A stretch of DNA of 64,000 nucleotides from Liolophura sinensis (lineage: Eukaryota; Mollusca; Polyplacophora; Chitonida; Chitonidae), in assembly GCF_032854445.1 (NCBI RefSeq), contig NC_088300.1:30669608-30733607 (forward strand), written 5' to 3'. Under the pieces are notes generated by a model. That model made no database searches. It was not told the DNA's origin and saw nothing but the letters and a program-made list of their open reading frames with translations. Within the stretch, counting starts at the first letter, position 1, and the number at the start of each line of letters is the position of its first letter. A program made the position numbers and the translations under genes. Shown one piece after another: positions 44,025-55,969 of this stretch.

Positions 44025-47000
44025 CTGAAAAAATGGAAATTCATACTGTATAGTTGTTATATAACCTGCTAAATTAAAACTACCCGCATGTCCCACAACA
44101 AGGGGTGTTTGCTGCGTATAGCCCGATGGCTTCAAGAGTAATCATGGTAAACAAGTCACAAGTCTGTAAGATTCAGCCGGCAATTAATGCTTTAATGGGC
44201 ATCTGATGACACAAACCTGTGTTAGCCTATTTATCGTATATATCTTTATTTGCATGATATTGTATCTTGTATTTAAAAACCCTTTGCACTCCATATCTAT
44301 GTGAAATGAAGCATTTTGTCTTCAGGCTGGCTGATATACCGAGGAATTCCCTAACTGTATAATAATCGGATGTAACTGATGATATTTTATATCGCCTGAA
44401 ACCTGTAAGAAATGATCCCCATATCAGGTAATATCATCCTTGATTGAATTAATGATATCTGACACCGTTTATATAGTGGTACTGAACTTAAGTGCATGGT
44501 GATATCAGTTCTCCTATATCGTCTTACCATGGAATTCGGCGTTGTCCTCCAAGCCGTGCAAGAGAGGGACAAATGTTGATCTCTCCATTTCTGTGTCTTC
44601 GCTCATTGAACTGCTTGTTCCTGAAACGATGCCAGAACACAAGATATATTCATTACATCTGGAAATTGTACTGATTAACAAGCTAAGGCCGCCATCTTGA
44701 ATTTTACGGTACCGGTAATCTTTCAGTCTGGGATTAAGACAGAATACAATTTTTTTATTCGTTCTGCCTGAGATGTAGTATCCCAGGTTTTACACTTCAT
44801 TTTTGGAAGGGAGGGGGATTTCTTTGTTTCTATAGATTACTTTCTTGGACAATCCATATTAGTAGCGGCATTACAACTGCATGTCAAAAGAATGGAAAAA
44901 ATAGCTTCGATTTACAATCAAATATTTACAAGCATCTAATGGCGAAAGAGCACATTGACAGCATGCAGATATGCTTGTTTTCGATAGAACATTAATTAAA
45001 TTATTATCCTCGTCACTATAAAGATGCCTTATGTTATAACAGCTTATCTTATCATCAACCCTCAATAATAGATATAATGATGTTTTGTGTAAATGTGTTG
45101 TGACTTACCACCATCCCTCAACTATGTATATAAATGCATCTGGCGTAAACTTGTTATCTTATTGTCAACAATCGACAATATAAGGATCTTTTGTATAAGT
45201 GTGTCAGGATCTTACCACCAACTCTCGACAGTATGAGGATTTTTTGTGTAAGTGTGTTATTATCTTATCATCAGCGCTCAGTAATAGAAGGACTGTTTTT
45301 TGGGTGTGTTATCTGACCATCAACCCTAAAGAACATAAGGATCTCGTGTGTGAATAGGTCATAATCCTACCTTCAACCCTCAACAGTGTAACTATCTCCT
45401 GTGTAAATTTTTTTATAATTTTATCGTCAACACTTATCGAATTTCTTGAGTAAATGGGTTAATCGCTCAATTCCCATCAATCCTCAATAATGTAATAATT
45501 TCTTGTGTACATAATTTTTTTTACCTTAGTCAGCTTGGACAATATAAGGCTCTCTTGAGTAAATGGGATATAATCTTACCATCAACCCTCAACAATATAA
45601 GGCTCTCTTGAGTAAATGGGATATAATCTTACCATCAACCCTCAACAATACAAGGCTCTCTTGAGTAAATGGGATATAATCTTACCATCACCCCTCAACA
45701 ATAAAAGGCTCTCTTGAGTAAATGGGATATAATCTTACCATCAACCCTCAACAATATAAGGCTCTCTTGAGTAAATGGGATATAATCTTACCATCAACCC
45801 TCAACAATACAAGGCTCTCTTGAGTAAATGGGATATAATCTTACCATCACCCCTCAACAATAAAAGGCTCTCTTGAGTAAATGGGATATAATCTTACCAT
45901 CAACCCTCAACAATATAAGGCTCTCTTGAGTAAATGGGATATAATCTTACCATCAACCCTCAACAATAAAAGGCTCTCTTGAGTAAATGGGATATAATCT
46001 TACCATCAACCCTCAACAATATAAGGCTCTCTTGAGTAAATGGGATATAATCTTACCATCAACCCTCAACAATATAAGGCTCTTATGAGTAAATGGGATA
46101 TTATCTTACCATCAACCCTCAACAATATAAGGATTTCTCGATCCCTGAGATATTCGGCCGCGTAGTCGGTTGGATAGTTCCGCAAGTTCTTCACAACTCC
46201 ACGTTCGTCCGACAGTTCAAGGACATCTGTGGGAACGATATATTACATAACTGCATTTATTTACTTATTTCACATTCTTCACATAAGCTATACACTGAAG
46301 AATATTTAAATTATGAGAGGACAAGAGGAGGAAACTGGACAGAGCCCAATGAGAAACCATAGCTCCCAACTAGTATAGTCGGCCAATGTGTAATTTGGTT
46401 GTAGTTTGGGTCTAGTGAGGACGCCTCACAAGAACACGATACTATTAGAAAGAAAATATGTACTGTTTTGACCACGTGATTTTTTGCAGCTCGTGGTGTA
46501 AATTAGATGTATATATCACAGGTACATGCACTCAACTACTTACTCACAGATGCCTGGTACACATCTGCATTTAGAGAGATGAATGGTGACAAGAAAGGGC
46601 TGAGTCTGGAGGAAACCTATGATCATACGTAGGTTACTGCCAGACCTTGCCACGTACTACCGGGAACGAAGCCAGTATGAGTTGGGCTGACAGCGACCGG
46701 CTTCAGTGAGAGACGGCTGGCTCCTTATGCTGCGCTGACATCAGGTCACGGAAGCTCCACTGATATAAGGGCTGTTAATGAAGTTGCATGGTCAGGAGGT
46801 GAAACCCTGTAAATTTCACATTTCTGACACGAAGACTTGATACAACACACACAGAAATGTAGCATGTACATACCATCGGTGCCAGCCAGTTTGCATTTCG
46901 ATTTGATATGCTGAAGCAACACGTCATTTCGGCAGTCTGGATTGTAAATTTCTGAGACATCCTCTGAAAGAAAATCCAGAAAAAGACATGGGTGAATATT

Positions 47001-50000
47001 TGGTAATGTCGAGTTTCCAGTGGCATTAAACTATATGAGTATTTGGTAATGTCGAGTTTTCAAAGAGGCAAACGTTTTTTTCAGCTTCGTTTTTGACGGG
47101 TATTTTGGGTCATACCTTCGACGTATAGCATTGAACTACATGATTTTAATAATGTACACAAATTACTTCCATAATTTTAATTAATTTTTCCACCTTCAGT
47201 GCTACAATTTAGTATAAAATGTCATCTCCGTCACGAAAAGGACACGTAAACTGTGGTCGTCTGAAATCCAAACATCTTTGCTCTAGAGGTCTTTGCAGTT
47301 GTATCTTTAGTTTCGCCGTTAAAGCTTGAATATTAAATCTGGCTTCCAAAATCTAATGAAAAGTAAAAAAGTAAAAATCTAGCGATATCTTCTGTTGCAA
47401 AATAACAACAACTTCTTAAATAATCCACTTCATTAACGACTGTCACTCCAGAAATGTGCAATGATCAACCTCAAAAGCTTTTCAAAATCTTGCTGACATG
47501 TCGATCTGAAAATGGTTAGATGTTGTCTTATTTGCAGAACATAATTATTATATCAAGGAAAACCTGTCGCGTGACGCAGGTGACATGCTGTGATGGAGAT
47601 GACAAACTGCGACGTACATGACAGTTAATAACAAAAGGCAAAGTTTTTAGTAGCTATTTGAACTGACTTTAATGCTTTTGAATGAAATTAAGTAGTAACA
47701 ACGACAGTGGATCTTAACTGTACATATACGTGCAACTTAACAAAAGAGGCGTGGGTAACATATCACTGTTATTAGAAAATATAATTAAGATGTCAAATGA
47801 AAGGCCGTAAATGTGCTCTTTATAACCTCGTCAACTAATGGGAGTTCAAGGGAGAGGTCAGAAAGAAGAAATCCGTCATGGTTTTTTGTTTTGTTTTGAG
47901 GGTCTGGACGCGAAGCGATCCAATGAGGTCATATGAGGTCATTCCTGAGGTGGTGAAAAATTTAGTGTACTGCCGCAGTGTGTTTTAGCACCCCCGTAAG
48001 ATTTTCTTTAGGTATGTAAACCCGCCTAGAGCATCGTCATTGTGAAGTACAATAATTAGTTCATAAAATACCTGTCAAATTATGTTTCTTACAATAAAAT
48101 TTTAATGTTGTCTGTTCTCACTCTTTAGCTGTATGCATGGTACAAAATAGTCGCATTTCCAGTGGTTCGACCAGGCCAGGATTTTTACAAAATGTTTGTT
48201 ACCACTTGAGTCGCTAAATTCGGACCAACCGAAATGTGAGAATTTCTTTCTTCGGGAGACAAACATTGCCTAACACGAACCACTGCACTGCTATGATTTA
48301 CAGAAATTAGGTTCAGTGTTATAGGTTTGCTCTCTCTGGAGTCAGAAGACAGTTCATTTCATCCAACACGTTACAGCACATACATCTTCACACAACGAAT
48401 GTAGGTCCCGAAAAATCTAACAATGGCATCGTTTAAAATCTACTGTTTTGCAGCCAATAGTCACAGATCCGTTGGACCTACCGTGTAACACCACTATTCA
48501 GTGTGGCTTAGTATTGCTCGGTACGTCCGTGCATCAGTAGATCAATTGACACACATTTGTGCGGCTAATACCTTATAATCGCGCACTTCCACTGCATGAT
48601 AAAATCAGAACCCCTTTAAACCCATGGGTTCTAGGTTTTTAAGTTGTTGTCTTTCGGAAACCAAACTTTCTAAAAAAAATATTTTTTTGGAGATTTGATG
48701 AAAACATACCTAGTTTAAAGAGGTATACCGAAGATTTTTGGCAAAGATCCATTCGCTGAAAATCAAAATCAAATCAAATTTTCTCCATTTATCATGTAGA
48801 GTGCAAATTATTGCTTTTCAACTATGTCTTTGTACGCATCAACATATGTGTGTGCGTTTTTGTCTGTCGGTCTTAACAGACGAGCCATTATGTAACAGTA
48901 GTTGTCATCTCCGAAACGGGAATTGTCATCTACGTCACTCAAAAATGTGACGTAAATGACCGTGACGCAGATGACAGATAACTACATGTATATGACTGTC
49001 TTGTGTGAGTCTGGTTGATTCCCTACTAGACAGTACTCACTGTCAGACCTACTGTTACGTGGTATTATAATAGGTCAGCCTATTTCGTTACTAAGCAGTC
49101 AAAATTTTGAAATCAGGATTTAATAATTACTTGCCGTTTGGCCTTCGTTCTTATAACAAATCACAGAGAGCCTTTACCTTTCCAGTTGGTTTAAAAAACC
49201 AACTAGAGCTGCTGTCAACTGTTGAGAGCTGCGTGGTCAGTCACGTGCCTTTTCCGAACTGTAATAATGCAGATCCGCCATCCTTGACGGAGATGACCGA
49301 AAATTTAGACACAGCAAATTTTAAAAACAAAGGAGAGGTTTTATTCTAGAGTATAAATATAATTGATGTTTTTTCGGTGTAAAAATAAAGTTTTTATCAT
49401 AGTTCAGTCCCACAAGCACATTTTTTGTAATGAAATGAGCATAACAAGAATTATATCAGTGCGCAAATTTTTCGGAGTATATGCTGGGACATGCTATGTT
49501 GACTTACACGAGTGACTTTTGAGGCATAAAAAATAATTATTACAGTGATATACTAAGGTGTAAATATGTATTTAGTCTTATAAATGTATTAGCTTGTTAA
49601 TCAAGATAAAAAATATAGTCCAGATCCGACAAAATCAAAATAAATGTGATATAAAAACTGAAGGACATGAATGCGCAAAACAACCGAATATTGACCCATG
49701 TAACTACAATATTGTTTACTGCAAAAACCGAACGAAACATCCAAGTATATACCGGTAGTCCTATAAGTTATATCTGGGAAACAATTTTACATATACAGCA
49801 TACATGAGAAGAAGCGTCGGACAAAAAGAGAAAAAAAATGGAAATAAAATATATAAACCATAACTGTAGTTGTGCGTAATCATTGTTCCTTAATCTTCGT
49901 TTAATCATGTTCGCTATTTCCATCAACACTATCTAAGATTGCTAATTAAGCGTATATATAGCGGAGGGTGAACCTTTCTGGAAGCAATATGTATATGGAC

Positions 50001-50554
50001 CTCTTATATATTAAAGCGAATGTAAGTTCATCGAATAAGTGAAATGATTAACTTACAAGTTAAATTATGATTTTTGTGTGTTCCTCATGCTATAAAGAGT
50101 TTGTATATGTATGCTAACGTCCAAAGAAAAGAAACAAATATTATTTGTTTTAATAAAACTTGTTTCATCTGGGACTCCATATGTCTGTGTCACTGCTCAT
50201 CAAAACATTTATCTTGCCATGGAGTGTCATCTAGTTCACACCATTCCAAAACATCACTCTCTTGAAAACTTATCTCTTTTTAGATGCAGTAGTCTATGTG
50301 TTTGTTTTCTTTTTCGGTCGTCTTTCAAAGCCTTGGTAATGTTTCTTGTGGACGTCTGTATATGTATAACAAAATACGACGTTTGGAAAGATCAACCATG
50401 ATCATATGTAAAACGCACATTTTCAGACGACATTTCTCAATCATTCTTGTGTGGGAAAGGAGAGAATGTTGTTTTACTAAAACCAGAGTTCAGTAATTTT
50501 AAATGGGAAGTGGAGAACGATATACATACCTCCAAACTTGACAGTGACAAACAT
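43888..50554 (-). CDS. CXorf65-like protein, complete 5-exon gene
   Basis: Coding exons in transcript order are 50554-50530, 46963-46874, 46226-46110, 44620-44528 and 44024-43888. All introns are GT-AG and phase 1, giving 462 nt and 153 residues. The protein begins MFVTVKFGEDVSEIYNPDCR, continues DVLLQHIKSKCKL, VLELSDERG, NYPTDYAAEYL and RSTFVPLL, and ends in a Lys/Ser-rich tail (KGVKSRLSKKPS...). The layout follows human CXorf65 (183 aa), an uncharacterised family, including MFI-K-G, DLCDETG, DYASKFL and the FVPLL motif. No enzymatic motif is visible; the basic tail could bind nucleic acid or microtubules, but that is speculation. The ATG has A at -3. The gene is convergent with neurexin and tandem with the sulfotransferase. 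Confidence 0.82.
44528..44620 (-). CDS. CXorf65-like gene, coding exon 4
   Basis: The 93-nt exon has acceptor gtttcag and donor catg|gtaaga. It encodes TSSSMSEDTEMERSTFVPLL and HGLEDNAEFH. FVPLL is shared with vertebrate CXorf65. Confidence 0.8.
45060..46137 (-). repeat. 53-bp array carrying repeated 5' splice sites
   Basis: From 45541 to 46137 there are 11 near-identical 53-bp units, with CTTACC (GGTAAG on the - strand) recurring exactly every 53 bp from about 45574 to 46104. About eight degenerate units extend to about 45060. The unit equals the end of coding exon 3 plus its donor and about 26 bp of intron. Variant bases recur in a three-unit order (aatata, aataca, aataaa) twice, suggesting a 159-bp secondary unit. 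Confidence 0.93.
46110..46226 (-). CDS. CXorf65-like gene, coding exon 3 (donor end amplified)
   Basis: The 117-nt exon has acceptor gttcccacag and donor gatg|gtaaga. It encodes DVLELSDERGVVKNLRNYPT, then DYAAEYLRDREIL and ILLRVD. Its last 28 or so bases and the donor site belong to the first unit of the 53-bp array that fills the following intron. Confidence 0.82.
46240..46375 (-). mobile_element. Degenerate SINE-A, minus
   Basis: The texts tgaagaatatttaaattatg and aggaggaaactggacagagc followed by ccaatgagaaacc match the SINE-A tail and body in reverse at low identity. It lies just 14 bp beyond exon 3 of the CXorf65-like gene. Confidence 0.5.
46874..46963 (-). CDS. CXorf65-like gene, coding exon 2
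   Basis: The 90-nt exon has acceptor ttctttcag and donor gatg|gtatgt. It encodes EDVSEIYNPDCRNDVLLQHI and KSKCKLAGTD. The NPDC/VLL/I..KC pattern is the conserved first block of the family. Confidence 0.82.
46964..50529 (-). other. Intron 1 of the CXorf65-like gene
   Basis: No coding exon is supported. Short TGACG/TCATC motifs recur on both strands between 47220 and 49302, as in gtcatctccgtcac and gtgacgcagatgaca. The rest appears unique and AT-rich. Confidence 0.6.
50530..50554 (-). CDS. CXorf65-like gene, coding exon 1
   Basis: Only 25 coding nt lie in this exon: the ATG (50554-50552), MFVTVKFG and the first base of a Glu codon, then donor ggag|gtatgt. The continuation at 46963 supplies AG, completing GAG. 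MF[IV]-x-[IV]-K-x-G is the family's N-terminus. Confidence 0.75.
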
Positions 50555-51579
50555 CTTTTCGGTAAAGTGTACAACAGTGATTTTTTGTACAGACAATTGT
50601 ATAACAGAGTGATCCGGGCAGGTGTTTAACTTCTTGCCGTCTTGTCGTATGATTTTCACAGTGACAACTGCAAATATTACATTCGTCCTTAGTTGTGTAT
50701 TGAGGACGAAGTTCCCTCCCTTGCTGTGTAGACAGGTACACTGCTTAAGCCATAAAATAGCAGCTTATTGAACATGTATAGACTTACAATGTTGCTTCGT
50801 GTCAGATGTCCCACAGCGCGCAGGCCTAATGCCTTATAGTTAGTTTATTAGTTTTAGCGTGGGCATGCCGTTTCATGTAACAGTTAATCCTTCGTACCGA
50901 AATTCTCTGTTGACAATAGCACTGATTACGGTAGTCAAGCGGCTGTAAAGGTAACAAAAAGGGGACAGACAACACCCATAATTGACGTGGGTTAACACAT
51001 CGCTAATCCTAGATCCTAACACCCTAATCCCCGACCCCACCCCCTCTTGTGTTATATTTATGTTCTCCTCAGGTAAACCATTTTATGCTTTCAGATTTAG
51101 CTAAATGAATTTGGTAATATTTCTCATTAAATCAAGGCAATGGCATGTTTCGACATGTATATATCATGTATATAAATGACATGCATGCATAAATTTTTCT
51201 GCAGTGAAAAATTAGTCATTTTACTCTTAGCATAATTTAAAAGCAAGGTGGATATCAAAATCTCGTAAGCTACTTTATGTCTTATAGCTAAATGCTATTT
51301 AGTCAGGCACTTGGATCCGATCTAATTAGGTACATGACGTGGCCTCGCCCAAATTTTTAACTACAAATCGGACTAAACTTGAACGGAACATAGTGTGACC
51401 CCGGTGTATACGACGTGCGGGAATTCCCCGGTCATGCTTTTTACACTCCGAGTTGTTTATTTATTTATTTGGTTGTTACTTAACGCCACACTCATCCATT
51501 TTTCACTTATACAATAAACTGCACTCAGATTCATGGATGGAATAAGCCGAATCTCGGGGTAACCACTGACTTTTGTGAC

Positions 51580-51714
<135 letters not shown>

Positions 51715-52337
51715 GGCCTACCACCTTGCTCCGTCAATAGTCGCTATAATGTCACCATACAAGGACCTACGAACACTGAAAGCGCGGAAATCTAGAAATG
51801 TCTCTGCCAAGGCCGGATTGAACCAGCGACTTCATAATGAGCCTTGTGGTTAGAATCATGAACACTAATTCTCTCCAAAAAATCTTTCGTCAAATTTGAT
51901 CCCTGAGTAATGACGGATTGCATATTCTTCGATCTAACTGACAGATCCGTTCTTCTGTCGAATGAATCCGTTTCTGATTTGTATTTGTACGTGGGAAAAG
52001 TTCGTCAGTAACTTGCCAGATGTCGTTGGTTAGTAGAGGATACTCTACTTTCCTCCACTGACAGTCGTTGTTTAGGTAAAAAAGTATAAACATCAAATAA
52101 TATATTTATGTATATCGAATATCACAGTTTGACGATACACTAGAGGAGTGTCAACATATACCATTCCAGTGAACGACTTGTTTATGAGTATGATGGTATA
52201 TCACTTGATAAATTTTAAAAAAAGAAGTACTATTGGTAATCACTGTTAAACTGGCAGTAGTTGTTTTTAAGCTATCCTTCTTTACTTGGATTATAACACT
52301 GTATAAATGGAGATTAAAAGTGAAAACCTATCTACAT

Positions 52338-52577
52338 GTATTTATTTGATTGATGTTTTACGCCGTGGTCAGGAATATTTCACTTATATGACAGAGGTCG
52401 GCATTATTCTGGGAGGGGAAAACCACGACCATCAGCAGGTTGCTGAAAGATCAGAACACGTACAGCCGGAGAGAAAGCCAGGATGAGGTGGGCTTGAACT
52501 CAAAGCGAACGCATTGTTGACAGGCACCTGAGTGATTGCACGACACTGATATCCTAAGCACTCGGCCAGGGAGGCCC
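52338..52577 (-). mobile_element. SINE-A, nearly full length, minus
   Basis: From the reverse tail (atttatttgattgatgtttt) to the tRNA-like head (reverse: ggccagggaggcccc) all parts are present, with moderate divergence. Confidence 0.82.
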
Positions 52578-52839
52578 CTTTTTTGGAGAACAACATGGTC
52601 GGGTAATCTTTCTGTAGTCTATGATTTGATGGTTTTCATGAGACCAAGGGTTCTGGTTTGTTTAAAAGTTGAACAGCTTCGTGCATGAACACTTGAGTAT
52701 CTCGCACCATCTCACTAACAGAAACATACAATCATACAGTGATTCGAGATGCATGAACTTGGTTGACGGCTGAATGGGCTTTCCGTTGTTGACGGTTTGG
52801 TGTTTTTCTTCAGGAGTTATTGGAAAGCGGGTCATGACC

Positions 52840-53065
52840 AAGGGGCTAAAGGTACTTGCCTGTTGATCAGTATAGCGACACATGAGTTGCAGTTTCAAAA
52901 CCGACCCTGGACAAGAAATTTGTAAACGCTGCCTTTGGGGCCTTGGTGACAATAAGCGGTCGACAACGCTCGTGTTGTCATTGGCGCAGTCTGACATTCG
53001 TCAGAAGACCACTTGTCTTCCACCAATATGGTGTGCATATCTGTATCATCAAAGTATATGGATGA
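52840..53065 (+). mobile_element. SINE-B 5' part
   Basis: It includes ccttggtgacaataagcggt and ccaccaatatggtgtgcata followed by tctgtatcat. The tail is lost. Confidence 0.55.
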
Positions 53066-53324
53066 TCCCAAACCGGATAAAACAGACTTTAGGAATTAAC
53101 TCCTGTTGCTTGGAAGGAATTTCAGGGGAATCGAATGGTTTGATTTAACTATCATGGGGGCCTATAGATAGTTTAACTGAGCGAACACTTCTCTACACCA
53201 CACCAAGAGCGGACAAATATATTTGGTCCTTCTTTTGAACTATAGGCCTTAACTGCTAAAAAAGAAAAACTTCATAAGATTGTGAATGTACACATTTCGG
53301 CACCACTCTCTTAATGATGGCAAA

Positions 53325-53495
53325 ATATTTATTTATTTGATTGTTGTTTTATGCCGTACTCAAGAATATTTCACTCAGTCTGCCAGCAACCTGTGAAATG
53401 GTCGTGGTTTTCGCCCGACTTCCTCTCACTACAAAGCTGACCACCGTCGCGTAAGTGAAATATTTATGAGTACAGCGGAAAACAGGAATCAAATA
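53325..53495. mobile_element. Two SINE-A fragments head to head
   Basis: A minus-strand tail (tatttatttgattgttgttt to ttcactc, about 53325-53377) is fused directly to a plus-strand body and tail (tctgccagcaacctg to aatcaaatac, about 53378-53495). Confidence 0.7.
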
Positions 53496-55709
53496 CATAA
53501 CTCGTATAGGCGAAGCTGATTGTAACTACCATGGCAATACATCAATAAGGACTGCATAGACGCTCTAAGCGGCCATGACAACAGCTGTAAAAAGACATAC
53601 CTGCATGATAATTACAATTAATTTATTTTACGACCGCTTTGTGAAACGGGGCACAGGGCGCAGTTTTGCGAGCAGATGAATGCAACACTGACAGGAGCTA
53701 TCAGCAAGACAAAGGTAACAACCACATTTTTAAAGCACAGAGAATTGTTTATTTTAGAGCATTTGAATACGTTTATTTTAGACATCAAATTCTACCCACA
53801 CCAATACTTTCTCATTTGTTAGTGTACAGGTCATGCAATATCTTGTTACACTTCTCACATGTATCGTATATAACAAAACGTGTTCCATGAGTAACTCTTG
53901 CACAAGGCATGAATATATAAAAACAGGCTAATGTAGCCCAGATGCAATATCCCAAGGAATATCTTCTGTATAGTCTTAGCCATGCCAGTTAAAACTTACA
54001 TTTTTAATAAGTAGACAAACCACCAGAACAGGTGAAGAATTCTTAGGACAATGAAATAATTCTGTGAACAGACTAAAAACACTGAGTTAGTTTTATCTTA
54101 AGAATATGAAAGATATATCAAGATTGATAACCAACTGACCCCTTAAAACAGTGTAGCTGATATAATATAATGACCAACGAACTTCAATCTACGTATTTCA
54201 TTATGATGATCTAATGTTAAAAAGTTGTGGAAAATAACAAATAGTACAGGATTATGAAAGACAACTTACATCCTATTCCGCGACGAAAGCCTTCCAAATT
54301 GACAACTATGACAAGTTAAACACAATGTGTGTGTTCTGCGAGATTGTGGTACAAGTATATGTGAATGTGTGTATTCTGACTGTGGTAAAAACTTATGGAC
54401 AACGGTTGTGGCTACCTTATTCTATAAGATATCAGATACTGACTTGAAACGCCTTTCCCAATACATTGCCCAAAGCATTGAGCAATATTCCAAGTCTGAT
54501 AGAAGTGGAACAATACCAAAGTACCTCAGTTGTTCACTGACAAGTCACAAATATATATTTACCATCTGGTAATCAATGTGGAAGCTATGTTTCTCTCACA
54601 ACTAGGTGTAACACAACACTACCAGTAAATAAGGAGTAGGTTGGTAGGATTTTTTTTATCTGGTCAAATAAAATTGACAGATAGGAATTTTAAAAAAAAA
54701 ATGACATCGAGCAAGAGGAAAAAAAATTTCATCAAATTCTCTAGATAAACTTTGGACTTGAGCCCTTTTAGGCGTGAATGCCCAAGGAACACATTTTTAC
54801 CTCATAGAATTAGACAGATAAAAAGATTAGTTATGAAGCAAAGAGAAAAATATTGATCCATTTTCTGACATGTCCAGAGCAGAAGGGAATATGAATTTGT
54901 TTGCCTTTGTTTGGAGGATAAAACATCACAGAAATGCAATTACTAATTAACACTTGTCTAATCTCTAAACCAAAATAAACAACAAGTGCAAAGTCACAAT
55001 AGGTGCATGTGATATTCTGCATAAAGTCGCGGTCATTCGGGATTGTTTAAGTGAATTGTCCATGTTTGATAGAATGTCAGAAATTTGACAGGACATATAA
55101 AGTAGCTTGTCACAGCTAAATGATACAGCTTTCATCACTGAGTATTTCAAAGTTAACCACAGGCAAAGTTTTGCCAAAAAAAAAAAAAAAAAAAAAAGAA
55201 AAAAGAAAAAAAAAAATAACTAGTCATATAAGTTTGCTTGGTGCAATTAAGCTTTTGAACAGCAAACAAGTGTCATACTTAAGCATCACAAGGTGTAACC
55301 CATCTTGTCTCATAAGAAAAAAAATGTAAAACTGTTTAACAACTTTGTATATATGATGACCACTAAAACTGATCATCTGCTGGATATGTTTGGTATAGCT
55401 GTTTATATTATCAGCAAATGTTATAAATACACAAGCTGGTCTGACATATCTTTTCTTGTATCTGACATACTGAGTAAAATGTTACCAAGCATTTCCACCA
55501 CAATCTTGCAGCCAGGTCTTGATATGTGTATAAACAATACAGGAAAAAATTTCTTACAAAATTCTATAAATTCTCCACAACTCTTCATACTACATGCTGA
55601 GTGATGTCAAAGAAGGATTGATGGATAAAAATGTTGAGATACTAGTATAATGTATGAGTGAGTCTGTATATAGTTTATGATCATGTACGATCATGTATGA
55701 TCAGTGTGA

Positions 55710-55969
55710 TCAGCATGATATCCTGTAACTGTACAGAGTATTGTAGTACTCCATGTTGTCATGAATGGCTTGTTCTGCAGCTTCTGACAACTTCGGGTCT
55801 TCCTTTGGGCTTGTGGCCTGAGGCTTCAGAAAGCCTGTTGTCTCGTTGAGCGTCTTCTGCCACCCAGGGAATGCATTCTCTAGGTCTGACATACCCCCAC
55901 GGTCCCACTTCAGCATCTCCTCAGAGAATGGCAGACCAGTCTTCATGCAGTACTTGTTAAGCATGCGAT
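55710..55969 (-). CDS. Sulfotransferase-like gene, last coding exon
   Basis: The exon has acceptor tctgttgcag and stop codon at 55712-55710. It encodes DRMLNKYCMKTGLPFSEEML, KWDRGGMSDLENAFPGW and a helix-rich end (SEAAEQAIHDNMEYYNTLYS). It completes the fold's C-terminal helices. Confidence 0.85.

Noticed and set aside
54327-55604. Separate small genes downstream of the sulfotransferase-like gene
   Set aside because: The open frames are short, AT-rich and without splice sites or recognisable motifs; the stretch is more likely 3' UTR or intergenic.
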